Shown: in pieces, positions 13,901 to 23,655 of the stretch
Position numbering within the stretch: position 1 is the first letter of the stretch
Layout: every line of letters starts with the position of its first letter
Source of the DNA: Hydractinia symbiolongicarpus
Taxonomy: Eukaryota > Cnidaria > Hydrozoa > Anthoathecata > Hydractiniidae
Assembly: GCF_029227915.1 (NCBI RefSeq)
Contig: NC_079876.1
Span: forward strand, 126,001-190,000
Length of the DNA stretch: 64,000 bases
Direction of reading: 5' to 3'
The notes under the pieces: generated by a model
What the model saw: the letters and a program-made list of their open reading frames with translations, nothing else
The model's database searches: none
Told to the model about the DNA's origin: nothing
Program-made: the position numbers and the translations under genes

Positions 13901-15210
13901 AAAACATTTTTGAAAATACAAGTCTCATGCGTTTTAGTGGTGAAAAAATAATTTAAAAAATCGTTCGGGAAATGAGTTTACACCCTGGGTACTTTCTTTG
14001 TATACTTTTGACTATAAGGGCCGAGTCCGGGATTTACGGGAAATCGCAGGTTTTCGTTTACCGGCGATTAAACTTCTTTTTTTCAGCGTCTCATCAAAAA
14101 TGAAAACATTTTTAAAAACTACAAGTCTCATGCGTTTTAGTGGTGAAAAAATAATTTAAAAATTCGTTCGGGAAATAAGTTTACTCACTGGGTACTTTCC
14201 TTGTATACTTTTGACTATACGGGCCGAGTCCGGGGTTTACGGGAAATCGCAGGTTTTCGTTTACCGGCGATTAAACTTCTTTTTTTCAGCGTCTCATCAA
14301 AAATGAAAACATTTTTAAAAACTACAAGTCTCATGCGTTTTAGTGGTGAAAAAATAATTTAAAAATTCGTTCGGGAAATAAGTTTACTCACTGGGTACTT
14401 TCCTTGTATACTTTTGACTATACGGGCCGAGTCCGGGATTTACGGGAATTCGCAGGTTTTCGTTTGCCGGCGATTAAACTTCTTATATTCAGCGTCTCAT
14501 CAAAAATGAAAACATTTTTGAAAACTACAAGTCTCATGCGTTTTAGTGGTGAAAAAATAATTTAAAAAATCGTTCGGGAAATGAGTTTACACCCTGGGTA
14601 CTTTCTTTGTATACTTTTGACTATACGGGCCGAGTCCGGGATTTACGGGAAACCGCAGGTTTTCGTTTGCCGGCGATTAAACTTCTTTTATTCAGCGTCT
14701 AATCAAAAATAAAAACATTTTTGAAAACTACAAGTCTCATGCGTTTTAGTGGTGAAAAAATAATTTAAAAAATCGTTCGGGAAATGAGTTTACACCCTGG
14801 GTACTTTCTTTGTATACTTTTGACTATACGGGCCGAGTCCGGGATTTACGGGAAATCGCAGGTTTTCGTTTGCCGGCGATTAAACTTCTTTTATTTAGCG
14901 TCTAATCAAAAATAAAAACATTTTTGAAAACTACAAGTCCCATGGGCTTTAGTGGTGAAATAATAATTTAAAAAATCGTTTGGGAAATGAGTTTACTCCC
15001 TGGGTACTTTCTTTGTATACTTTTGACTATACGGGCCGAGGTCAGGATTTACGGGAAATCGCAGGTTTTCGTTTGCCGGCGATTAAACTTCTTTTATTCA
15101 GCGTCTCATTAAAAATGAAAACATTTTTGAAAACTACAAGTCTCATGCGTTTTAGTGGTGAAAAAATAATTTAAAAAATCGTTCGGGAAATGAGTTTACT
15201 CCCTGGGTAC
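10937..15210 (+). repeat. Long HOR, copy C
   Basis: Near-identical to copy B through about 14979. It lacks the monomer with TTTCCGTATATAC that copy B has at about 7908, which is why the offset falls from 4,261 to 4,058 bp. After 14979 it departs from B: the TCGTTTGGG monomer continues with CTCCCTGGG and GAGGTCAGG rather than ACATCCCAGG, and the 11/12-mer block follows. Confidence 0.85.
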
Positions 15211-15419
15211 TTTTTTTGTATACTTTTGACTATACGGGCCAAGCCGGGATTTACGGGAAATCGCGGGTTTTCGTTTGCCGGCGATTAAACTTCTTTTATT
15301 CAGCGTCTCATCAAAAATGAAAACATTTTTAAAAGCTACAAGTCTTATGCGTTTTAGTGGTGAAAAAATAATTTAAAAAATCGTTCGGGAAATGAGTTTA
15401 CACCCTGGGTACTTTCTTT

Positions 15420-15437
15420 GTATACTTTTGACTATAC
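15420..15437. repeat. GTATA/TATAC dyad of the monomer (example copy)
   Basis: Arms GTATA and TATAC flank an 8-bp centre (CTTTTGAC). The left arm is part of the GTATAC hexamer present in most monomers. Derived alleles break it: GTATAA near 37968, GTATTT near 39389, GTACAC near 48293 and GCATAC near 19681. Confidence 0.75.
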
Positions 15438-15470
15438 GGGCCGAGTCCGGGATTTACGGGAAATCGCAGG
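15437..15470 (+). repeat. Four CGGG-like elements at ~10-bp spacing (example copy)
   Basis: CGGG begins at 15437, 15448 and 15457, and CAGG (CGGG in many other monomers) begins at 15467, giving spacings of 11, 9 and 10 bp. The segment reads as imperfect ~10-bp units (ACGGGCCGAGT, CCGGGATTT, ACGGGAAATC, then GCGGGTTTTC in the G-allele form). It may be the remnant of a short tandem repeat inside the larger monomer, or a helically phased element. Confidence 0.65.
15451..15465. repeat. GATTT/AAATC dyad in the GC-rich half (example copy)
   Basis: Arms GATTT and AAATC surround ACGGG. The 22-bp deletions near 27.5-30.2 kb remove the left arm, so those monomers lack the element. Confidence 0.7.
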
Positions 15471-15513
15471 TTTTCGTTTGCCGGCGATTAAACTTCTTTT
15501 ATTCAGCGTCTCA

Positions 15514-15535
15514 TCAAAAATGAAAACATTTTTGA
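15514..15535. repeat. 22-bp dyad of the satellite monomer (example copy)
   Basis: Perfect inverted repeat with arms TCAAAAATG and CATTTTTGA around an AAAA loop. The same dyad lies in most monomers of the array. Where the base after the T-run is A instead of G the stem falls to 7 bp. In monomers reading TCATTAAAAATG or TCAAAATTG one arm base is mismatched. Dyads are a known feature of several centromeric satellites. A function for this one is inference. Confidence 0.9.
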
Positions 15536-17442
15536 AAACTACAAGTCTCATGCGTTTTAGTGGTGAAAAAATAATTTAAAAATTCGTTCGGAAAATGCGT
15601 TTACTCACTGGGTACTTTCCTTGTATACTTTTGACTATACGGGCCGAGTCCGGGATTTACGGGAAATCGCGGAATTTCGTTTGCCGGCGATTAAACATCT
15701 TTTATTCAGCGTCTCATCAAAAATGAAAACATTTTTAAAAACTACAAGTCCCATGGGCTTTAGTGGTGAAATAATAATTTTAAAAATCGTTTGGGAAATG
15801 AGTTTACTCCCTGGGTACTTTCTTTGTATACTTTTGACTATACGGGCCGAGGTCAGGATTTACGGGAAATCGCAGGTTTTCGTTTGCCGGCGATTAAACT
15901 TCTTTTATTCAGCGTCTCATTAAAAATGAAAACATTTTTGAAAACTACAAGTCTCTTGCGTTTTAGTGGTGAAAAAAATATTTAAAAAATCGTTCGGGAA
16001 ATGAGTTTACTCCCTGGGTACTTTCTTTGTATACATTCGACTATACGGGCCGGGTCCAGGATTTACGGGAAATCGCAGGTTTTCGTTTGCCGGCGATAAA
16101 ACTTCTTTTATTCAGCGTCTCAACAAAAATAAAAACATTTTTGAAAACTACAAGTCTCATGCGTTTTAGTGGTGAGAAAATAATTAAAAAAATCGTTCGG
16201 GAAATGAGTTTACTCCCTGGGTACTTTCTTTGAATACTTTTGACTATGCGGGCTGAGTCCGGGATTTACGGGAAATCGCGGGTTTTCCTTTGCCGGCGAT
16301 TAAACCACTTTCATTAAGCGTCTCATCAAAAATGAAAACATTTCTGAAAACTACAAGTCTCATGCGTTTTAGTGGTGAAAAAATAATTTAAAAATTCGTT
16401 CGGGAAATGAGTTTACTCACTGGGTACTTTCCTTGTATACTTTTAACTATACGGGCCGAGTCCGGGATTTACGGGAAATCGCGGGTTTTCGTTTGCCGGC
16501 GATTAACATCTTTTATTCAGCGTCTCATCGAAAATGAAAACATTTTTAAAAACTACAAGTCTCATGGGCTTTAGTGGTGAAATAATAATTTAAAAAATTG
16601 TTTGGGAAATGAGTTTACTCCCTGGGTACTTTCTTTGTATACTTTTGAGTATACGAGCCGAGTCCGGGCTTTACGGGAAATCGCAGGTTTTCGTTTGCCG
16701 GCGATTAAACTTCTTTTATCCAGCGTCTCATCAAAAATGAAAACATTTTTGAAAACTACAAAGTGTCATGCGTTTTAGTGGTGAAAAGATAATTTAAAAA
16801 ATCGTTTTGGAAATGGGTTTACTCACAGGGTACTTTCTTTGTATACATTCGACTATACGGGCCAAGCCCGGGATTTACGGGAAATCGCGGGTTTTCGTTT
16901 GCCAGCGATTAAACCACTTTCATTAAGCGTCTCATTAAAAATGAAAACATTTTTGAAAACTACAAGTCTCATGCGTTTTAGTGGTGAAAAAATAATTTAA
17001 AAAATCGTTCGGGAAATGAGTTTACACCCTGGGTACTTTCTTTGTATACTTTTGACTATACGGGCCGAGTCCGGGATTTACGGGAAATCGCAGGTTTTCG
17101 TTTGCCGGCGATTAAACTTCTTTTATTTAGCGTCTAATCAAAAATAAAAACATTTTTGAAAACTACAAGTCCCATGGGCTTTAGTGGTGAAATAATAATT
17201 TAAAAAATCGTTTGGGAAATGAGTTTACTTCCTGGGTACTTTCTTTGTATACTTTTGACTATACGGGCCGAGGTCAGGATTTACGGGAAATCGCAGGTTT
17301 TCGTTTGCCGGCGATTAAACTTCTTTTATTCAGCGTTTCATTAAAAATGAAAACATTTTTGAAAACTACAAGTCTCATGCGTTTTAGTGGTGAAAAAATA
17401 ATTTAAAAAATCGTTCGGGAAATGAGTTTACTCCCTGGGTAC

Positions 17443-19877
17443 TTTTTTTGTATACTTTTGACTATACGGGCCAAGCCAGGATTTACGGGAAATCGCGGGT
17501 TTTCGTTTGCCGGCGATTAAACTTCTTTTATTCAGCGTCTCATCAAAAATGAAAACATTTTTAAAAGCTACAAGTCTTATCCGTTTTAGTGGTGAAAAAA
17601 TAATTTAAAAAATCGTTCTGGAAATGAGTTTACTCCCTGGGTACCTTCTTTGTATACTTTTGACTATACGGGCCGAGTCCGGGATTTACGGGAAATCGCA
17701 GGTTTTCGTTTGCCGGCGATTAAACTTCTTTTATTCAGCGTCTCATCAAAAATGAAAACATTTTTGAAAACTACAAGTCTCATGCGTTTTAGTGGTGAAA
17801 AAATAATTTAAAAAATCGTTCGGGAAATAAGTTTACACCCTGGGTACTTTCTTTGTATACTTTTGACTATACGGGCCGAGTCCGGGATGTACGGGAAATC
17901 GCAGGTTTTCGTTTGCCGGCGATTAAACTTCTTTTATTCAGCGTCTCATCAAAAATGAAAACATTTTTAAAAACTACAAGTCTCATGCGTTTTAGTGGTG
18001 AAAAAATAATTTAAAAATTCGTTCGGAAAATGCGTTTACTCACTGGGTACTTTCCTTGTATACTTTTGACTATACGGGCCGAGTCCGGGATTTACGGGAA
18101 ATCGCGGAATTTTGTTTGCCGGCGATTAAACATCTTTTATTCAGCGTCTCATCAAAAATGAAAACATTTTTAAAAACTACAAGTCCCATGGGCTTTAGTG
18201 GTGAAATAATAATTTAAAAAATCGTTTGGGAAATGAGTTTACTCCCTGGGTCCTTTCTTTGTATACTTTTGACTATACGGGCCGAGGTCAGGATTTACGG
18301 GAAATCGCAGGTTTTCGTTTGCCGGCGATTAAAATTCTTTTATTCAGCGTCTCATTAAAAATGAAAACATTTTTGAAAACTACAAGTCTCATGCGTTTTA
18401 GTGGTGAAAAAAAAATTTAAAAAATCGTTCGGGAAATGAGTTTACTCCCTGGGTACTTTCTTTGTATACATTCGACTATACGGGCCGGGTCCAGGATTTA
18501 CGGGAAATCGCAGGTTTTCGTTTGCCGGCGATAAAACTTCTTTTATTCAGCGTCTCAACAAAAATAAAAACATTTTTGAAAACTACAAGTCTCATGCGTT
18601 TTAGTGGTGAGAAAATAATTAAAAAAATCGTTCGGGAAATGAGTTTACTCCCTGGGTACTTTCTTTGAATACTTTTGACTATGCGGGCCGAGTCCGGGAT
18701 TTACGGGAAATCGCGGGTTTTCCTTTGCCGGCGATTAAACCACTTTCATTAAGCGTCTCATCAAAAATGAAAACATTTCTGAAAACTACAAGTCTTATGC
18801 GTTTTAGTGGTGAAAAAATAATTTAAAAATTCGTTCGGGAAATGAGTTTACTCACTGGGTACTTTCCTTGTATACTTTTAACTATACGGGCCGAGTCCGG
18901 GATTTACGGGAAATCGCGGGTTTTCGTTTGCCGGCGATTAACATCTTTTATTCAGCGTCTCATCGAAAATGAAAACATTTTTAAAAACTACAAGTCTCAT
19001 GGGATTTAGTGGTGAAATAATAATTTAAAAAATCGTTTGGGAAATGAGTTTACTCCCTGGGTACTTTCTTTGTATACTTTTGAGTATACGGGCCGAGTCC
19101 GGGCTTTACGGGAAATCGCAGGTTTTCGTTTGCCGGCGATTAAACTTCTTTTATCCAGCGTCTCATCAAAAATGAAAACATTTTTGAAAACTACAAAGTG
19201 TCATGCGTTTTAGTGGTGAAAAGATAATTTAAAAAATCGTTTTGGAAATGGGTTTACTCACAGGGTACTTTCTTTGTATACATTCGACTATACGGGCCAA
19301 GCCCGGGATTTACGGGAAATCGCGGGTTTTCGTTTGCCAGCGATTAAACCACTTTCATTAAGCGTCTCATTAAAAATGAAAACATTTTTGAAAACTGCAA
19401 GTCTCATGCGTTTTAGTGGTGAAAAAATAATTTAAAAAATCGTTCGGGAAATGAGTTTACACCCTGGGTACTTTCTTTGTATACTTTTGACTATACGGGC
19501 CGAGTCCGGGATTTACGGGAAATCGCAGGTTTTCGTTTGCCGGCGATTAAACTTCTTTTATTTAGCGTCTAATCAAAAATAAAAACATTTTTGAAAACTA
19601 CAAGTCCCATGGGCTTTAGTGATGAAATAATAATTTAAAAAATCGTTTGGGAAATGAGTTTACTCCCTGGGTACTTTCTTTGCATACTTTTGACTATACG
19701 GGCCGAGGTCAGGATTTACGGGAAATCGCAGGTTTTCGTTTGCCGGTGATTAAACTTCTTTTATTCAGCGTCTCATTAAAAATGAAAACATTTTTGAAAA
19801 CTACAAGTCTCATGCGTTTTAGTGGTGAAAAAATAATTTAAAAAATCGTTCGGGAAATGAGTTTACTCCCTGGGTAC
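17443..19877 (+). repeat. 11/12-mer HOR, unit 2 (2,435 bp, 12 monomers)
   Basis: Matches unit 1 monomer by monomer with one extra monomer: TTATCCAGCG at 16716 recurs at 19151 (2,435 bp). The monomer with ATTCGACTATACGG, GGGTCCAGG and AATTAAAAAAATCG at ~16027 recurs at ~18462, also at 2,435 bp. Confidence 0.88.
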
Positions 19878-20813
19878 TTTTTTTGTATACTTTTGACTAT
19901 ACGGGCCAAGCCGGGATTTACGGGAAATCGCGGGTTTTCGTTTGCCGGCGATTAAACTTCTTTTATTCAGCGTCTCATCAAAAATGAAAACATTTTTAAA
20001 AGCTACAAGTCTCATGGGCTTTAGTGGTGAAAAAATAATTTAAAAAATCGTTCGGGAAATGAGTTTACTCCCTGGGTACTTTCTTTGTATACTTTTGAGT
20101 ATACGGGCCGAGTCCGGGCTTTACGGGAAATCGCAGGTTTTCGTTTGCCGGCGATTAAACTTCTTTTATCCAGCGTCTCATCAAAAATGAAAACATTTTT
20201 GAAAACTACAAAGTGTCATGCGTTTTAGTGGTGAAAAGATAATTTAAAAAATCGTTTTGGAAATGGGTTTACTCACAGGGTAAACCACTTTCATTAAGCG
20301 TCTCATTAAAAATGAAAACATTTTTGAAAACTGCAAGTCTCATGCGTTTTAGTGGTGAAAAAATAATTTAAAAAATTGTTCGGGAAATGAGTTTACACCC
20401 TGGGTACTTTCTTTGTATACTTTTGACTATACGGGCCGAGTCCGGGATTTACGGGAAATCGCAGGTTTTCGTTTGCCGGCGATTAAACTTCTTTTATTTA
20501 GCGTCTAATCAAAAATAAAAACATTTTTGAAAACTACAAGTCCCATGGGCTTTAGTGATGAAATAATAATTTAAAAAATCGTTTGGGAAATGAGTTTACT
20601 CCCTGGGTACTTTCTTTGCATACTTTTGACTATACGGGCCGAGGTCAGGATTTACGGGAAATCGCAGGTTTTCGTTTGCCGGCGATTAAACTTCTTTTAT
20701 TCAGCGTCTCATTAAAAATGAAAACATTTTTGAAAACTACAAGTCTCATGCGTTTTAGTGGTGAAAAAATAATTTAAAAAATCGTTCGGGAAATGAGTTT
20801 ACTCCCTGGGTAC
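19878..20813 (+). repeat. Shortened HOR unit with internal deletion (936 bp)
   Basis: Between successive seven-T runs only 936 bp remain, which equals 5 x 203 minus 79. It keeps the GAGTATACG/TTATCCAGCG/AAGTGTCATG dimer, but the next monomer is truncated (see 20250-20373). About six or seven monomers of the usual unit are missing, so the unit was shortened by unequal exchange as well as by the 79-bp loss. Confidence 0.85.
20250..20373 (+). repeat. Truncated monomer (124 bp, 79-bp deletion)
   Basis: The monomer runs normally to CTCACAGGGTA and then jumps to AACCACTTTCATT. Its intact relatives (near 19256 and 22425) have 79 more bases between these points. The junction at 20281-20282 shares TA with both sides, so it is a microhomology-type deletion. 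The deleted part is the whole GC-rich half, including the CGGG series, GATTT/AAATC and GCCGGC. It appears once only, so it is younger than the HOR amplification around it. Confidence 0.93.
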
Positions 20814-23655
20814 TTTTTTTGTATACTTTTGACTATACGGGCCAAGCCGGGATTTACGGGAAATCGCGGGTTTTCGTTTGCCGGCGATTAAACTTCTTTT
20901 ATTCAGCGTCTCATCAAAAATGAAAACATTTTTAAAAGCTACAAGTCTTATGCGTTTTAGTGGTGAAAAAATAATTTAAAAAATCGTTCTGGAAATGAGT
21001 TTACTCCCTGGGTACCTTCTTTGTATACTTTTGACTATACGGGCCGAGTCCGGGATTTACGGGAAATCGCAGGTTTTCGTTTGCCGGCGATTAAACTTCT
21101 TTTATTCAGCGTCTCATCAAAAATGAAAACATTTTTGAAAACTACAAGTCTCATGCATTTTAGTGGTGAAAAAATAATTTAAAAATTCGTTCGGGAAATG
21201 CGTTTACTCACTGGGTACTTTCCTTGTATACTTTTGACTATACGGGCCGAGTCCGGGATTTACGGGAAATTGCGGATTTTCGTTTGCCGGCGATTAAACA
21301 TCTTTTATTCAGCGTCTCATCAAAAATGAAAACATTTTTAAAAACTACAAGTTCCATGGGCTTTAGTGGTGAAATAATAATTTAAAAAATCGTTCTGGAA
21401 ATGAGTTTACTCCCTGGGTACCTTCTTTGTATACTTTTGACTATACGGGCCGAGTCCGGGATTTACGGGAAATCGCAGGTTTTCGTTTGCCGGCGATTAA
21501 ACTTCTTTTATTCAGCGTCTCATCAAAAATGAAAACATTTTTAAAAGCTACAAGTCTTATGCGTTTTAGTGGTGAAAAAATAATTTAAAAAATCGTTCTG
21601 GAAATGAGTTTACTCCCTGGGTACCTTCTTTGTATACTTTTGACTATACGGGCCGAGTCCGGGATTTACGGGAAATCGCAGGTTTTCGTTTGCCGGCGAT
21701 TAAACTTCTTTTATTCAGCGTCTCATCAAAAATGAAAACATTTTTGAAAACTACAAGTCTCATGCATTTTAGTGGTGAAAAAATAATTTAAAAATTCGTT
21801 CGGGAAATGCGTTTACTCACTGGGTACTTTCCTTGTATACTTTTGACTATACGGGCCGAGTCCGGGATTTACGGGAAATTGCGGATTTTCGTTTGCCGGC
21901 GATTAAACATCTTTTATTCAGCGTCTCATCAAAAACGAAAACATTTTTAAAAACTACAAGTCCCATGGGCTTTAGTGGTGAAATAATAATTTAAAAAATC
22001 GTTTGGGAAATGAGTTTACTCCCTGGGTCCTTTCTTTGTATACTTTTGACTATACGGGCCGAGGTCAGGATTTACGGGAAATCGCAGGTTTTCGTTTGCC
22101 GGCGATTAAACTTCTTTTATTCAGCGTCTCATTAAAAATGAAAACATTTTTGAAAACTACAAGTCTCATGCGTTTTAGTGGTGAAAAAATAATTTAAAAA
22201 ATCGTTCGGGAAATGAGTTTACTCCCTGGGTACTTTCTTTGTATACTTTTGAGTATACGGGCCGAGTCCGGGCTTTACGGGAAATCGCAGGTTTTCGTTT
22301 GCCGGCGATTAAACTTCTTTTATCCAGCGTCTCATCAAAAATGAAAACATTTTTGAAAACTACAAAGTGTCATGCGTTTTAGTGGTGAAAAGATAATTTA
22401 AAAAATCGTTTTGGAAATGGGTTTACTCACAGGGTACTTTCTTTGTATACATTCGACTATACGGGCCAAGCCCGGGATTTACGGGAAATCGCGGGTTTTC
22501 GTTTGCCAGCGATTAAACCACTTTCATTAAGCGTCTCATTAAAAATGAAAACATTTTTGAAAACTGCAAGTCTCATGCGTTTTAGTGGTGAAAAAATAAT
22601 TTAAAAAATCGTTCGGGAAATGAGTTTACACCCTGGGTACTTTCTTTGTATACTTTTGACTATACGGGCCGAGTCCGGGATTTACGGGAAATCGCAGGTT
22701 TTCGTTTGCCGGCGATTAAACTTCTTTTATTTAGCGTCTAATCAAAAATAAAAACATTTTTGAAAACTACAAGTCCCATGGGCTTTAGTGATGAAATAAT
22801 AATTTAAAAAATCGTTTGGGAAATGAGTTTACTCCCTGGGTACTTTCTTTGCATACTTTTGACTATACGGGCCGAGGTCAGGATTTACGGGAAATCGCAG
22901 GTTTTCGTTTACCGGCGATTAAACTTCTTTTATTCAGCGTCTCATTAAAAATGAAAACATTTTTGAAAACTACAAGTCTCATGCGTTTTAGTGGTGAAAA
23001 AATAATTTAAAAAATCGTTCTGGAAATGAGTTTACTCCCTGGGTACCTTCTTTGTATACTTTTGACTATACGGGCCGAGTCCGGGATTTACGGGAAATCG
23101 CAGGTTTTCGTTTGCCGGCGATTAAACTTCTTTTATTCAGCGTCTCATCAAAAATGAAAACATTTTTGAAAACTACAAGTCTCATGCATTTTAGTGGTGA
23201 AAAAATAATTTAAAAATTCGTTCGGGAAATGCGTTTACTCACTGGGTACTTTCCTTGTATACTTTTGACTATACGGGCCGAGTCCGGGATTTACGGGAAA
23301 TTGCGGATTTTCGTTTGCCGGCGATTAAACATCTTTTATTCAGCGTCTCATCAAAAATGAAAACATTTTTAAAAACTACAAGTTCCATGGGCTTTAGTGG
23401 TGAAATAATAATTTAAAAAATCGTTCGGGAAATGAGTTTACTCCCTGGGTCCTTTCTTTGTATACTTTTGACTATACGGGCCGAGGTCAGGATTTACGGG
23501 AAATCGCAGGTTTTCGTTTGCCGGCGATTAAACTTCTTTTATTCAGCGTCTCATTAAAAATGAAAACATTTTTGAAAACTACAAGTCTCATGCGTTTTAG
23601 TGGTGAAAAAATAATTTAAAAAATCGTTCGGGAAATGAGTTTACTCCCTGGGTAC
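20814..23655 (+). repeat. 11/12-mer HOR, expanded unit (2,842 bp, 14 monomers)
   Basis: Exactly 14 x 203 bp between seven-T runs. The extra length comes from a repeated short run of monomers with GTTCTGGAAATG/GGGTACCTTC followed by GAAATTGCGGATT, which occurs near 20988-21370 and again near 21597-22000. Within it the 2,233-bp offset starts: monomers at 20583 and 22003 recur at 22816 and 24236. Confidence 0.8.

Larger units (their letters stand above)
15379..15581 (+). repeat. Reference monomer (203 bp, near consensus)
   Basis: This copy carries the majority base at almost every position and serves as a coordinate frame, with position 1 at the first A of AATCGTTCGG. Counting on the consensus gives 76 G or C in 203 (about 37%). 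Positions 51-110 are about 55% GC, whereas positions 121-203 are about 27%. GTATAC, GCCGGC and TTTAAA each occur once. The CACCC/CTCCC/CTCAC/CTCCG choice near position 22, the base after CGC near position 90 (A or G) and the block near 115-130 (TTCTTTTATTC, TTCTTATATTC, CACTTTCATTA, CATCTTTTATT) are the most useful subfamily markers. Confidence 0.95.
15211..17442 (+). repeat. 11/12-mer HOR, unit 1 (2,232 bp)
   Basis: Units of this block are cut here at the rare seven-T run that replaces TTTCTTTG after GGGTAC, and the monomer just after it carries GGGCCAAGCC with a 1-bp loss. The unit contains the diagnostic dimer GAGTATACG/GGGCTTTACGG/TTATCCAGCG then AAGTGTCATG, followed by TTTTGGAAATGGG and TTTGCCAGCG. 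It is 11 monomers long. Confidence 0.85.

Noticed and set aside
15414-15440. TATA-like element (TTTGTATAC, CTATACGG) as a promoter
   Set aside because: Present in nearly every monomer as part of the GTATA/TATAC dyad; no start-site or gene context. Satellite transcription cannot be judged from sequence.
15379-15581. CENP-B box in the monomer
   Set aside because: TTCGTTTGCCGGCGA and TTCGGGAAATGAG resemble the start of the box, but neither fits the NTTCGNNNNANNCGGGN core on either strand. The first lacks the central A and the terminal CGGG, the second lacks the CGGG.
20250-20373. Insertion-sequence or transposon footprint at the 79-bp gap, and at the 22- and 21-bp gaps
   Set aside because: No target-site duplication, no terminal repeats and no extra sequence. 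These are plain deletions with little or no microhomology.
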